Below are positions 43,776-52,833 of a stretch of DNA of 64,000 nucleotides, in pieces; the first letter of the stretch is position 1; every line of letters begins with the position of its first letter. This stretch comes from JAZOTK01 sp045534775 (GTDB lineage Bacteria; Bacillota; Clostridia; RUG12999). A model generated the notes under the pieces. The model was not told the origin of the DNA and did no database searches. It saw nothing but the letters and a program-made list of their open reading frames with translations. The stretch is from the NCBI GenBank assembly GCA_045534775.1, contig JAZSKI010000008.1:6711-70710 (forward strand), written 5' to 3'. Both the position numbers and the translations under genes were made by a program.

Positions 43776-44111
43776 ATGGGTTATTCATTTTTAGATGCGG
43801 CGGCAACAGGAGCACCGGTGGCTAATACTCCTATGGCTATGATTAGTTCCTTCCTGCCCTTCGTTCTGATTATAGTTGTTTTCTATTTCTTTCTCATCAG
43901 ACCTCAGAAGAAGAAAGAAAAACAGACTCAGGAAATGCTCAATGCCATTCAGGTGGGCGATGATGTTCTTACAATCGGCGGTATTTACGGTACGGTTACA
44001 AGAATAAAGGATGATAAGCTTTTCATCAAGTCATCAAAGCAGGATGAAACTATCATTGAAATTGCACGTTGGGGCATAAAAGATGTGCTTAAATATGTAG
44101 AGGATAAATAA
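43776..44111 (+). CDS. yajC: Preprotein translocase subunit YajC
   Basis: 111 residues. A single membrane helix (about 23-43) followed by FFLIRPQKKKEKQTQEML, the YajC signature. YajC associates with SecDF, encoded about 2.2 kb further on. ATG 43776 is used, with an AAAGGTGG site upstream; GTG 43764 would overlap that site. It heads a gene group with a TIGR04086 protein and the SCIFF peptide. Confidence 0.93.
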   Translation: MGYSFLDAAATGAPVANTPMAMISSFLPFVLIIVVFYFFLIRPQKKKEKQTQEMLNAIQVGDDVLTIGGIYGTVTRIKDDKLFIKSSKQDETIIEIARWGIKDVLKYVEDK

Positions 44112-44147
44112 AAGACATCTTTCAAGTATGATTAAAGGAGAATTCTG

Positions 44148-44597
44148 ATGGATACATACAGAAGAAGCAATCGAAAGAAAAACCAACTGAATATTGATTT
44201 AGGTACGTTGATTTATTTTCTGCCCTATTGGATAGTAAGCTTTATTCTGGTGTTTGTACTGTTTATGTTTTCGGCTTTGGTTTATATGCTGACGCCGCTG
44301 TCGCAAGGGGCTTTGCCTGTTATAAGCAGGGTTATAATAACTGCGGTTGAGCTTTTAATAGCCTTTTGTGTGGGTAAACAGTCAAAAACACCCGGTATTA
44401 TAAGCGGTGCTATCTATGGGATAGGCTTCACGCTTGTATTTCTTTTGATAGGAATTTTTTCGGGGGCACTCAAAATATTTTCTCTGGAACTTATTTTGAT
44501 GCTTATTACAGGTATCTTTCTGGGTATGCTCGGCGGAATGGTCGGCATGAAGAATACGCCTAAAAGGTATCGCAAAAGAAAGTATTTAATTAAATAA
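44148..44597 (+). CDS. TIGR04086-family membrane protein
   Basis: 149 residues with four hydrophobic helices and a basic C-terminus (RYRKRKYLIK). The family is known mainly as a conserved neighbour between yajC and scfA in Clostridia, which is the arrangement here. Its role is unknown. Confidence 0.85.
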   Translation: MDTYRRSNRKKNQLNIDLGTLIYFLPYWIVSFILVFVLFMFSALVYMLTPLSQGALPVISRVIITAVELLIAFCVGKQSKTPGIISGAIYGIGFTLVFLLIGIFSGALKIFSLELILMLITGIFLGMLGGMVGMKNTPKRYRKRKYLIK

Positions 44598-44618
44598 TTT
44601 ATAAGGAGTAAGATTGTC

Positions 44619-44756
44619 ATGAAACAGATTAAAACTTTAAACAGCAGTGTTTTAAAGAAGAGTCTTGCTAAAGGCGGCTGCGGCGAATGTCAGACATCCT
44701 GCCAGTCTGCTTGCAAAACATCATGTACTGTTGCAAATCAGAAATGTGAAAAGTAA
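44619..44756 (+). CDS. scfA: SCIFF ranthipeptide precursor (six cysteines in forty-five residues)
   Basis: Exactly 45 residues with six Cys, all in the second half (KGGCGECQTSCQSACKTSC... and KC near the end). The leader MKQIKTLNSSVLKKSLAK is typical. The maturase downstream links Cys sulfurs to neighbouring residues as thioethers, making a ranthipeptide; a signalling role has been proposed for the family. Strong AAGGAGTAAG ribosome site. A hairpin separates it from the maturase gene. Confidence 0.95.
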   Translation: MKQIKTLNSSVLKKSLAKGGCGECQTSCQSACKTSCTVANQKCEK

Positions 44757-44768
44757 TAATGCTGATTA

Positions 44769-44791
44769 CCCCTGCCTAACTAAGGCAGGGG
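44769..44791 (+). terminator. Attenuator-like hairpin between scfA and scfB
   Basis: A 9-bp GC-rich stem CCCCTGCCT / AGGCAGGGG with a 5-base loop followed by ATTTGG. Partial termination here would give more precursor mRNA than maturase mRNA. Confidence 0.65.
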
Positions 44792-44839
44792 ATTTGGCTT
44801 GTTATTGTATGAATTTTTAAAACGGAACGGAGAAAAATA

Positions 44840-46201
44840 ATGATACATTGTTATAGTATGTTTGATAACAATATAGTTATTGATGTCTACAGCGGCTGTG
44901 TGCATATTATGGAAAAGCCTGCCTTTGAGCTTGCAAGGTTCTACGGCGAAAACGGGTTTGACAAGGAAGGCCTCAGCGAGCAGGCAATCGCCGCTTGCGG
45001 CGATATGCCGCGGGAAAGCATAGAAGAGGCATACAGCGAGCTGAAACAGCTTAAAGAGCGTGGAGAGCTTTTTACCGAGGATTGCTATGAAAGCGTTGCA
45101 GGGAATATACGCAAAAGCTCGGTAGTTAAGGCGCTTTGCATACATATCGCCCATGACTGCAATCTGAGATGTAAATATTGCTTTGCCGACGAGGGTGCTT
45201 ATAAAGGGCCGAAAGGGCTTATGAGTGCGGAAACGGGGAAAAAAGCGATAGATTTTGTTATTGAAAAATCCCATGGCAGAAAAAATATTGAAATTGATTT
45301 CTTCGGCGGAGAGCCGCTTGTTAATTTCGAGGTCGTAAAAAAGGTTGTGGAATATGCCCGAGAACAGGAAAAAATCCACGACAAAAACTTCAGATTTACG
45401 ATAACCACCAACGGGTTGTTGTTGGATGACGACAAAATCGACTACATAAACAAGAATATGGCGAATATTGTTTTGAGCATTGACGGCAGAAAAAAGGTTA
45501 ATGACAGAATGAGAGTACGGGCTGACGGAAGCGGTTGCTATGATGCAATTATTCCTAAATTCAAAAAGGTAGCTGAAAGCAGAAATCAGGATAATTATTA
45601 CGTGCGAGGGACGTTTACCCATAATAATCTTGATTTTTCCGAGGATGTTCTGCACCTGGCGGATCTGGGCTTTAAACAGGTGTCGGTTGAACCTGTCGTA
45701 GCGCCCTTTGATACGGATTATGCTCTGCAATATGAGGATGTGCCGAAGATTTGTGAGGAATATGAAAAGCTGGCGGCGGAATGTATAAGACGAAAGAAAG
45801 CGGGAGAAGGCTTTAATTTCTTCCACTTTATGATAGACCTTGAGCAAGGTCCTTGCGTTATTAAAAGACTCAGCGGTTGCGGCAGCGGCTGCGAATATCT
45901 TGCGGTGACACCGGAAGGCGATATTTATCCCTGTCATCAGTTTGTAGGCAATGAGGATTTCAAAATGGGAAATCTGGAAGAAGGCAAAATTGATATGGAG
46001 ATGAAACAAACCTTTGAAAACGCCAATGTCTATACAAAACCCGACTGCAGGAAATGCTGGGCGAAATTCTATTGCAGCGGCGGCTGTGCGGCTAATGCTT
46101 TTAATTTCAACGGCGATATAAACGTCCCATACGATTTGGGATGTGAATTACAGCGGAAAAGGGTTGAATGTGCCATTGCAATTAAGGCGGAGATGGTATG
46201 A
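44840..46201 (+). CDS. scfB: SCIFF maturase, radical SAM/SPASM enzyme
   Basis: 453 residues. The N-terminal RRE-like region (1-90) recognises the precursor peptide. The radical-SAM core has the CNLRCKYCFADEG motif (about 110-122). The SPASM domain has CGSGCEYL, YPCHQF (about 370) and CRKCWAKFYCSGGCAAN (about 399-415), which carry two auxiliary clusters. It installs Cys-to-X thioether bridges in SCIFF. The family has been studied as CteB. Confidence 0.95.
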   Translation: MIHCYSMFDNNIVIDVYSGCVHIMEKPAFELARFYGENGFDKEGLSEQAIAACGDMPRESIEEAYSELKQLKERGELFTEDCYESVAGNIRKSSVVKALCIHIAHDCNLRCKYCFADEGAYKGPKGLMSAETGKKAIDFVIEKSHGRKNIEIDFFGGEPLVNFEVVKKVVEYAREQEKIHDKNFRFTITTNGLLLDDDKIDYINKNMANIVLSIDGRKKVNDRMRVRADGSGCYDAIIPKFKKVAESRNQDNYYVRGTFTHNNLDFSEDVLHLADLGFKQVSVEPVVAPFDTDYALQYEDVPKICEEYEKLAAECIRRKKAGEGFNFFHFMIDLEQGPCVIKRLSGCGSGCEYLAVTPEGDIYPCHQFVGNEDFKMGNLEEGKIDMEMKQTFENANVYTKPDCRKCWAKFYCSGGCAANAFNFNGDINVPYDLGCELQRKRVECAIAIKAEMV

Positions 46202-46267
46202 TTTTTCGATATTGACTAAAAAAAATAAATTTTATTAAATATTTTTACTAAAATTTTACTTTCCCTA

Positions 46268-46296
46268 TTGACTATTTGCCAAAAAAATTGTATAAT
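46268..46296 (+). promoter_or_regulatory. Sigma-A-type promoter of secD-secF
   Basis: TTGACT, 17-bp spacer, consensus TATAAT, 58 bp before secD. Confidence 0.75.
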
Positions 46297-46353
46297 ATAA
46301 GGTGATTGATTGTGAAGCGTTATACGCTTAGCATAACGAAGGAGGATAATAAA

Positions 46354-47655
46354 ATGAAGGCGAAAAGTGTAATAAAACTTGTACTTTCCCTACTTGTAAT
46401 TGCTATTTTGATTCTTCTGACCGTTTTTGGTGTGAAGCTCGGCAATTATGAATTGAAACCTGCCTATGACGGCATCAAACTCGGATTGGATATTAATGGT
46501 GGTTCTTACATTGAATACCAGGCCATTGAAAATGTGGATGCTGCTGAAGGCGAAGAAGCTCCGCAAGGAGCAGATAAGAAAAATGTAACCACAGAAGAGA
46601 TTGACACAACTATTGCTATTTTAAGAGCACGTGCTGCATCTCAGGGTTATACAGAAGCAAATGTAATGCATAACGGTAACGGCAGATTCAGAGTTGAGCT
46701 TCCCAGCGTTGGCGATGCAAACGACGCATCCAAAATTTTGGGACAGGTTGCAAGACTGACCTTTGAAGACCCCGAAAACAACGTTGTGTTAGACGGAAAT
46801 CAGATTAAAAATGCAACAGCTGCATTTAAGTCTATGGATGGAACAACATCTCAGCATCTTGTTGAGCTTGAGTTCACCGAAGAAGGTCGTGCAAGATTTG
46901 CTGAAGCAACAGGCAGACTTGTAGGTCAGCAGATTTCCATTAAGCTTGACGGTGTAGTACAGTCTGCACCTACCGTACAAGAAAAAATTGATTCTGAAAG
47001 TGCTGTTATTACCTTAGGTACAGGCGAGGATGTTGACCAGTATGCAAGACAGCTTGCAGGTCTTATCCGTTCAGGCCAGCTTCCCTTTGGTCTTAAAGAG
47101 GTTGGAGCAAGCTCCGTAAGTGCAACTCTCGGACAGAACGCATATCAGAACAGCTTACTTGCAGGTCTTATCAGTATTATCCTTATTGCACTGTATATGA
47201 TAGTATTCTACAGATTGCCGGGTATTATGGCATCTGTTTCGCTGGTATTCTACACAGTTCTTACAATTCTTATTCTCGGTGCCTTCGGTGTTAACCTCAC
47301 CCTGCCCGGTATTGCAGGTATTGTACTTTCGCTCGGTATGGCAGTAGATGCCAACGTAGTTATATTCGAACGTATAGCCGAAGAAATGAAAAACGGAAAA
47401 ACTCTCCGTGCATCTGTTGATGCAGGCTTTAACAGAGCGCTTACAGCCGTTGTCGATGCCAACATAACAACTCTTATTTCGGCAGGCGTATTGTGGGCAC
47501 TTGGTTCAGGTACCGTAAAGGGTTTTGCAATAACACTCTTTATCGGTGTTGTAGTCAGCATGTTTACTGCAGTATTTGTAACAAAATTCTTTATAAAACA
47601 GCTTATAGGGCTTAACATAAAGAACAGAAAATTATACGGCATAGGAATTAAATAA
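46354..47655 (+). CDS. secD: Protein translocase subunit SecD
   Basis: 433 residues with six membrane helices, one at about 8-28 and five in the second half. GIKLGLDINGGSYIEY (D1 motif) at about 45 and GIAGIVLSLGMAVDANVVIFERI (D4-D5) at about 318 identify SecD. It uses the ion gradient to assist late export through SecYEG. ATG 46354 follows AAGGAGGAT; the longer frame start at 46306 is upstream of that site. Confidence 0.95.
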   Translation: MKAKSVIKLVLSLLVIAILILLTVFGVKLGNYELKPAYDGIKLGLDINGGSYIEYQAIENVDAAEGEEAPQGADKKNVTTEEIDTTIAILRARAASQGYTEANVMHNGNGRFRVELPSVGDANDASKILGQVARLTFEDPENNVVLDGNQIKNATAAFKSMDGTTSQHLVELEFTEEGRARFAEATGRLVGQQISIKLDGVVQSAPTVQEKIDSESAVITLGTGEDVDQYARQLAGLIRSGQLPFGLKEVGASSVSATLGQNAYQNSLLAGLISIILIALYMIVFYRLPGIMASVSLVFYTVLTILILGAFGVNLTLPGIAGIVLSLGMAVDANVVIFERIAEEMKNGKTLRASVDAGFNRALTAVVDANITTLISAGVLWALGSGTVKGFAITLFIGVVVSMFTAVFVTKFFIKQLIGLNIKNRKLYGIGIK

Positions 47656-47669
47656 GGAGGTGACTATAC

Positions 47670-48560
47670 ATGTTTAATATAATGAAAAACTTTTGGAAAG
47701 CATTGATTTTATCAGGTGTTATTATACTTGCAGGTATTGTCACACTTATAATAGGCGGCGGCTTCGAAACAGATATTGACTTCGCAGGCGGCTCGATGAT
47801 GCAGATTAACATAGGTCAGGAATTTGAAATTGCTGACGTTGAAGCAATCGTAACAGAAAAAACAGGCAAAAAGGTAGATGTAATTCAAAAAGCATCAGAT
47901 GCTACTGCAGAACATCAGGTAATGTTTAAAATGGCAACACTTACTCCCGATGAACGTACAACTGTTTTTGAAGGTTTGAAAGAAAAATACGGCCTTGCTG
48001 ATGAATCGGCAATACTCGCAAGCGATAATATCACCCCGCTTATCAGCAGTGAAATTATCTACAACGCATTGCTGGCAGTATTGATTGCGGTAATATTAAT
48101 TCTTATTTATATTACTATAAGATTCACCTTTGCTTCCGGTGTTGCGGCTATAGTAGCACTTATCCACGACGTGCTTATTATGCTCTCGGTTTACTCTATC
48201 TTCCGTTTACCTACAAACGCGTCCTTTGTAGCGGCTATTCTTACAATTATCGGTTATTCCATCAACGATTCCATCGTTATTTTTGACAGAATCCGTGAGA
48301 ATAAGAAATTTGCGAAAAAAGGCGAAGGCTTTGTTGATACCTGCGAAAAGAGCTTGTGGCAAACAATGCGTCGTTCTATTAACACATCGGTTACAACAGC
48401 TATAGTACTTGTAATCCTGGCTGTGCTTGGTTCTGAGTCTATAAGAGCGTTTGTAATACCTCTTATAATCGGTGTAATTGCAGGTACCTATTCCTCCATT
48501 TTTATAGCATCACCCGTATGGTGTGCTCTTGAAGGCGGATTTAAGAAAAAATCAAAATAG
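47670..48560 (+). CDS. secF: Protein translocase subunit SecF
   Basis: 296 residues, six membrane helices. DIDFAGGSMMQI near residue 31, then IRFTFASGVAAIVALIHDVLI and TIIGYSINDSIVIFDRIRENKK are the SecF hallmarks. It lies 14 bp after secD and forms the SecDF complex with it. Confidence 0.95.
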   Translation: MFNIMKNFWKALILSGVIILAGIVTLIIGGGFETDIDFAGGSMMQINIGQEFEIADVEAIVTEKTGKKVDVIQKASDATAEHQVMFKMATLTPDERTTVFEGLKEKYGLADESAILASDNITPLISSEIIYNALLAVLIAVILILIYITIRFTFASGVAAIVALIHDVLIMLSVYSIFRLPTNASFVAAILTIIGYSINDSIVIFDRIRENKKFAKKGEGFVDTCEKSLWQTMRRSINTSVTTAIVLVILAVLGSESIRAFVIPLIIGVIAGTYSSIFIASPVWCALEGGFKKKSK

Positions 48561-48574
48561 GGGTGACATAAGAA

Positions 48575-48904
48575 ATGAATAAGTTTTTGAAAATTTTTGA
48601 TAAATATACAGTATGTGTATGGGCGATTGTGATTTTACTTGTGACATCAATTACTATTGTACCCTTTGCCCCCGGTGCATTCACAATATTCGGTCTCAGA
48701 ATACCGCTGACACCCATACTTGTTATGCTCCCCATTCTTATGGGTATTGTATATGCAATTCTTGTTTCTTATGAAACACCCGCTATGACAGCTAAGAAGA
48801 AAAATATTTTCAGAATAGTGAAGCTGATAACCTTTTTACTGTTCTACGTGCTTACAATAGCTGTAATTGTTTATGCGGCAGTTAAAGGTATGATAAGATT
48901 TTAA
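48575..48904 (+). CDS. Small membrane protein, unknown
   Basis: 109 residues with three hydrophobic stretches (about 15-37, 45-65 and 81-106). Not a family I can name. Translated 14 bp after secF and followed by a terminator, so it is the third gene of the secDF operon; a link to secretion is inference. Confidence 0.7.
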   Translation: MNKFLKIFDKYTVCVWAIVILLVTSITIVPFAPGAFTIFGLRIPLTPILVMLPILMGIVYAILVSYETPAMTAKKKNIFRIVKLITFLLFYVLTIAVIVYAAVKGMIRF

Positions 48905-48911
48905 TTATGAG

Positions 48912-48943
48912 AAAAGGACCGTAACAGAGTTGCGGTCCTTTTT
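48912..48943 (+). terminator. Terminator of the secDF operon
   Basis: A stem of about 13 bp, AAAGGACCGTAAC / GTTGCGGTCCTTT with one T-G wobble and a 3-base loop, ending in TTTTT. Confidence 0.88.
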
Positions 48944-48964
48944 AAGAAATTACGGAGAAAATTT

Positions 48965-49921
48965 ATGCGTAAATTTATTATAAACAAAAACGATGCAAAT
49001 CAAAGACTTGATAAATTTATCACTAAAGCAGTACCGTCACTTCCTGCATCACTTTTGTATAAATATATCCGAAAAAAGAGAATAAAAATTAACGGCAAAA
49101 AAGCTGAGCTTTCATACCGCCTGTGCGAAGGCGATGCGGCTGAGCTTTATATAAATGACGAATTTTTTGAAGCTGTAACAGAGGATAACGCATTTTTACA
49201 TGCATCGGGCGATATTACGGTGATATATGAAGATGAAAATATCATGGCAGTGTATAAACCCCGCGGGTTGGTGGTCCACGAGGATGATGAAGGTGAAAAA
49301 ATAAATACTCTCATAAGCAGAATAAAAAAATATTTATATGATAAAGGCGAATACGACCCTGTGGAGGAAACCAGCTTTACCCCTTCGTTATGTAACAGGA
49401 TTGACCGTAACACGGAAGGAATAGTGCTTGCGGCGAAAAATGCCGAGACTCTGCGGATAATAAACGAAAAGATTAAAAACCGTGAAATCAGGAAGTTTTA
49501 TTACTGTATAGTAAAGGGGAGATTTCCGGATAGAGAAAAAACGGAAAAAGCCTATCTGATAAAAGATGAAACAAAAAAACAGGTTAAGATTTTCTCAAAA
49601 CCGCAGGCAGGGGCGAAAACCGTCCTGACCCGTTATAAGGTCATAAAAGAGAAGGCAGGCGAGACACTCCTGGAGATAGAACTGCTGACAGGCAGGACTC
49701 ATCAGATAAGAGCACATCTGGCATTTTTGGGACATCCGCTGCTGGGGGACACCAAATACGGCGACCCGGAATATAATAGAACAAAAAATGAAAAATATCA
49801 GGCACTTTGTGCATATAAACTGATTTTTGATTTTGTAGGGGAAGCATCAATCCTGGGATATCTGAAAGGGAAGGAAATCTTACTTCCCGGAGAAAAAATA
49901 GGATTACTCAAAAAAATATAG
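48965..49921 (+). CDS. RluA-family pseudouridine synthase
   Basis: 318 residues. An S4 RNA-binding domain (about 13-65: RLDKFITKAVPSLPASLLYKYIRKKRIKING) precedes the synthase domain, with catalytic Asp in NRIDRNTEGIVLAAK (about 142-156; family consensus HRLDxxTSG, here N for H and E for S) and LLTGRTHQIRAHLAFLGHPLLGDTKYG (about 234). It modifies rRNA or tRNA uridines; which one cannot be said. Confidence 0.9.
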   Translation: MRKFIINKNDANQRLDKFITKAVPSLPASLLYKYIRKKRIKINGKKAELSYRLCEGDAAELYINDEFFEAVTEDNAFLHASGDITVIYEDENIMAVYKPRGLVVHEDDEGEKINTLISRIKKYLYDKGEYDPVEETSFTPSLCNRIDRNTEGIVLAAKNAETLRIINEKIKNREIRKFYYCIVKGRFPDREKTEKAYLIKDETKKQVKIFSKPQAGAKTVLTRYKVIKEKAGETLLEIELLTGRTHQIRAHLAFLGHPLLGDTKYGDPEYNRTKNEKYQALCAYKLIFDFVGEASILGYLKGKEILLPGEKIGLLKKI

Positions 49922-49932
49922 GGGGTAAAAGA

Positions 49933-50535
49933 ATGGATGTTAAGCTTATAACGGAAATTGCCGAAGAAAATATGAAAAACATAGTAAGTCACAGCGACCG
50001 CGAAAAGGGCTGGACTTTGGCACACGGAAAAAGAACGGCAAAGCTGGTAATAAACCTGCGAAAAAAACTGTTTCCCGGCAATACGGCATCTGACGAAGTG
50101 CTTTATACGGCGGCGTTGTTCCACGATATCGGCAGACAACACGAGAACCACGAGAAGGCAGGAGCAATTTTAACAAAAAATTTGCTTGACGAATACCTTA
50201 CGTCTGAAGAAATGGACGAAATCAGCTATATTATATCCAACCATAACACATATAAAACCGCTATGACCGATAACCTGAAGCTGGTGCAGGACGCGGATAT
50301 AATTGACCACCACGGAGCTATGTTTATCTGGCTTACTATGCACATAGCGGCAGAGAAGGATATAAGTGTCGAAAAATGTCTTGAAATGTTCGCCGAATAT
50401 AACACTCCCGATAATACTTTATGTAACGGCGAATTACTTAACTTTGATTTTTCAAAAGAAATTTTAAAATCAAGATATGCCTTTGAACAGCAGTTTTTTG
50501 AAAAATTAAGTCTTGAGCAGAAAGGTATTTTTTAA
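49933..50535 (+). CDS. HD-domain phosphohydrolase
   Basis: 200 residues. The HD signature is AALFHDIGRQHENHEKAGA (about 58-76), with upstream His in LAHGKRTAKL and a later IISNHN (about 100) and QDADIIDHHG. Such proteins hydrolyse nucleotide or cyclic dinucleotide phosphates; the substrate is unknown. Encoded 11 bp after the pseudouridine synthase gene. Confidence 0.85.
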   Translation: MDVKLITEIAEENMKNIVSHSDREKGWTLAHGKRTAKLVINLRKKLFPGNTASDEVLYTAALFHDIGRQHENHEKAGAILTKNLLDEYLTSEEMDEISYIISNHNTYKTAMTDNLKLVQDADIIDHHGAMFIWLTMHIAAEKDISVEKCLEMFAEYNTPDNTLCNGELLNFDFSKEILKSRYAFEQQFFEKLSLEQKGIF

Positions 50536-50607
50536 ATCAGACTAAGATGAGCGTTCTTTGGTAATAATATTAGTGAAAACCAATATTTTACCGGAGGATG
50601 CTTTTTT

Positions 50608-51426
50608 ATGACAAATAAGGTAGAAATTTGCGGAGTTAATACTTCAAAACTCCCGATTTTATCACGGGACCAAAAGAAGAAACTGTTTGAACAGATTAAA
50701 CAAGGCAATGCGGCGGCAAGAGACGAGTTTGTGCAGGGAAATTTAAGGTTGGTACTGAGTGTGCTCAAACGCTTTTCGGGCCGGGGAGAAAATATTGACG
50801 ATTTATTTCAGGTAGGGTGCGTAGGTCTGATTAAGGCAATAGATAATTTTGATACAAGCCAGAACGTTCAGTTTTCCACCTACGCCGTACCCATGAATGT
50901 ACCTTGTAGAAATGAGGTATATATGAGACCAAGAAAATGGACGGAAACCGCTATAAAACAGGCTTTTGATGATTTTATTAGACAATATGATAGACTACCG
51001 ACAAAACAGGAAATGTATGAAAAATATAATGGTAAATTCCCACGACCAATATCTGTAAAATTAACATTAGGAATAACATTAGATAAATATTTACAACTAA
51101 ATTATACTACACACTATAAAAGAAAACAAGCAAGAATTTATGGAGTTATGCCTGACGAATATTGGATTGAGGACTTTAAAAGACAGTATATAGAATATAA
51201 TTACCCAGTTGAATGTATATATAATAAACTTCGTAAACCTCAAACACCAAACACCGAAACGTTGGCAAAGATTATAGGAGTAACGACTTGGTGTGAAGTT
51301 TTAGCCTATTGTGGATTCGAAGAAGAAAAAACAGTCTTACACGGCGAATTGATTTTTGAAGAAACATTGGAAAATTATCAAAAGTTAAATACAAAATTAC
51401 AAAAAATACTTAAAGATTTAGAATAA
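50608..51426 (+). pseudogene. sigG: sigG 5' part, interrupted by the integrated element and fused in frame to an element ORF
   Basis: Residues 1-96 match sporulation sigma factor SigG: KVEICGVNTSKLPIL at the start, then region 2 with NLRLVLSVLKRFSGRGENIDDLFQ-type sequence and the block FSTYAVPM. SigG should continue with IIGEIRR and regions 3-4; instead, from about 50896, the sequence switches to unrelated AT-rich DNA. The same frame runs on for 176 residues. That part has its own start (ATG 50923 with GAGG five bases before it) and two segments like homing-endonuclease-associated repeats (RLPTKQEMYEKYNG; PNTETLAKIIGV). GGTAATAAT at 50560 could be a sigma-F/G-type -10. The chimera lacks the -35 recognition region. 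Confidence 0.88.
50880..50900. other. Left junction (attL) of the element inserted in sigG
   Basis: Host sigG coding sequence is intact up to the ATG codon of TYAVPM at 50893-50895 and then departs from the family. The exact core cannot be fixed without the right junction. Confidence 0.7.
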
Positions 51427-51447
51427 GCCTTCGGGCTTATTTTTTTT
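51423..51447 (+). terminator. Terminator overlapping the stop of the sigG chimera
   Basis: Stem ATAAGCC / GGCTTAT closed by a TTCG tetraloop and followed by seven Ts. Confidence 0.88.
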
Positions 51448-51513
51448 GTGCAAACTTGAAAATAAATAGAGAATAATATAGTGTGGGTGGCTATTTAAAC
51501 CAATTGAAGAAGA

Positions 51514-52308
51514 ATGGTAATTAAACACTCATTTTATCAGGAGGTGATAAACATAGACTGTAAACTTTGGCAAGGAGATTGCCTTAAATTGATGCAAAAC
51601 ATTGAAGACAAAAGTGTTGATTGCATCATTGCTGACTTACCTTATGGAACTACAGCTTGCAAGTGGGATTCAGTGATAAATTTAGAACAATTATGGTCGC
51701 ATTATAAAAGAATAATAAAAGATAAAGGTGCAATCATTCTTTTTGGACAAGAACCCTTTAGTAGCAAAGTAAGAAATTCAAATTTGGAGTGGTATAGATA
51801 TGATTGGATTTGGCAAAAACAAAAGCCATCTAATTTTCAGTTGATGAACTATCAGTGCGGTAGAGTACACGAAAATATAATGGTGTTTAGTCCTGCTAAA
51901 GCTTGTTACATTAAGAATGGCAATACAATGAATTACTATCCTCAAATGACAACTAGAGAAAATATTAGAAAAGCCAATGTAAAGATTTATGGTAATGCTG
52001 ATAAAAATATTTTACATAGTTACAAAAATGGAGAAAAAGATAATTATAAAGAATATTCTGAAAAACATCCAATTTCAATAATCCAATTTAACACAGAAAT
52101 CAAAAAGACCCATCAGGTACAAAAGCCGCTTGCTTTAATTGAATATTTAATCAAAACATACACAAAAGAGAACGATGTAGTATTGGATAACTGTATGGGG
52201 TCTGGTACAACTGGCGTAGGATGTAAGAATCTAAATAGAAATTTCATAGGAATAGAATTGGACGAAGAGATATTTAAAGATGCTAAAAACAGAATATTTG
52301 GCAGTTAA
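51514..52308 (+). CDS. Phage DNA methyltransferase (N6-adenine/N4-cytosine type)
   Basis: Up to 264 residues. The catalytic motif IV is DLPYG (DPPY class), with motif I NCMGSGTTGVG near the C-terminus, the beta-group order in which the catalytic motif precedes the SAM motif. It methylates an exocyclic amine in element or host DNA; site unknown, no restriction partner seen. ATG 51514 is the first normal start but has a poor ribosome site. A perfect AGGAGGTGAT lies inside the frame at 51539-51548, 8 bases before an AUA (51553) that aligns with the usual MTase N-terminus (xDCKLWQGDC). Real initiation may be at AUA. Confidence 0.88.
   Translation: MVIKHSFYQEVINIDCKLWQGDCLKLMQNIEDKSVDCIIADLPYGTTACKWDSVINLEQLWSHYKRIIKDKGAIILFGQEPFSSKVRNSNLEWYRYDWIWQKQKPSNFQLMNYQCGRVHENIMVFSPAKACYIKNGNTMNYYPQMTTRENIRKANVKIYGNADKNILHSYKNGEKDNYKEYSEKHPISIIQFNTEIKKTHQVQKPLALIEYLIKTYTKENDVVLDNCMGSGTTGVGCKNLNRNFIGIELDEEIFKDAKNRIFGS
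51539..51555 (+). promoter_or_regulatory. Ribosome binding site facing an AUA codon
   Basis: AGGAGG, 8 bases, then AUA GAC UGU, in frame with the methyltransferase. Confidence 0.55.
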
Positions 52309-52332
52309 AACATTTATTTTATGGAGGTTTTT

Positions 52333-52602
52333 ATGAGTATTATCGAGCGATTAAAACTATGGTATCGGCAGAATAAATGCAATCATAGCAATTTCAAAAA
52401 TATATCATCGACCACATTTTTTATAGACAGTGCGAAAAGGTTCCCTGCTCGTACAACTTATATAAGAGAATGTACGGATTGTAGATTATTATATGAACAA
52501 GATTCTGTACGTTTTTATAGAGCCGAAAATACTTATTCCATATTTCCTTCTAACCAAATCAGGAGATTAAGTAAAAAAGAAAGAGAAAAATTCGGTAAAT
52601 AA
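52333..52602 (+). CDS. Small element protein, unknown
   Basis: 89 residues, no family recognised. Basic, with CNHSN near residue 15 and a CTDC later, which may bind a metal. ATG 52333 follows GGAGG closely. It lies between the two methyltransferase genes. Confidence 0.65.
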   Translation: MSIIERLKLWYRQNKCNHSNFKNISSTTFFIDSAKRFPARTTYIRECTDCRLLYEQDSVRFYRAENTYSIFPSNQIRRLSKKEREKFGK

Positions 52603-52609
52603 ATTTTTT

Positions 52610-52825
52610 ATGAGGGAGATTATTTCGGGAGATAACAGATGTGCAAGAATTTATGATTTAAAACAAAAGATTCAATATCCCCCCACCGATATAGGTACTT
52701 ATGTCTTAGAAGAGGATATTGATTTGATGGATAGGGTGTTTGTCGATGATGGAAAGGTATCAACAATTATGACTGACACTATAGAGAATAAATTAATAAT
52801 GACGTCGGTTAAAAAGAGGAGGTGA
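52610..52825 (+). CDS. Small element protein, unknown
   Basis: 71 residues, no family recognised. The ATG at 52610 has no ribosome site; a GAGGGAG just inside the frame precedes AUU codons at 52619 and 52622, so the true start may be non-standard. The stop TGA lies inside the GGAGGTGA ribosome site of the next methyltransferase, so the genes are coupled. Confidence 0.55.
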   Translation: MREIISGDNRCARIYDLKQKIQYPPTDIGTYVLEEDIDLMDRVFVDDGKVSTIMTDTIENKLIMTSVKKRR

Positions 52826-52833
52826 GATATATC
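52818..52833 (+). promoter_or_regulatory. Ribosome binding site facing an AUC codon
   Basis: GGAGG, 8 bases, then AUC GAG GUU. The only normal start in frame, GTG 52822, overlaps the GGAGG itself. Confidence 0.55.

Noticed and set aside
44780..46009. 409-codon open frame on the minus strand
   Set aside because: It lies exactly opposite scfB, whose motifs are unambiguous, and its translation has no family features; a shadow frame.
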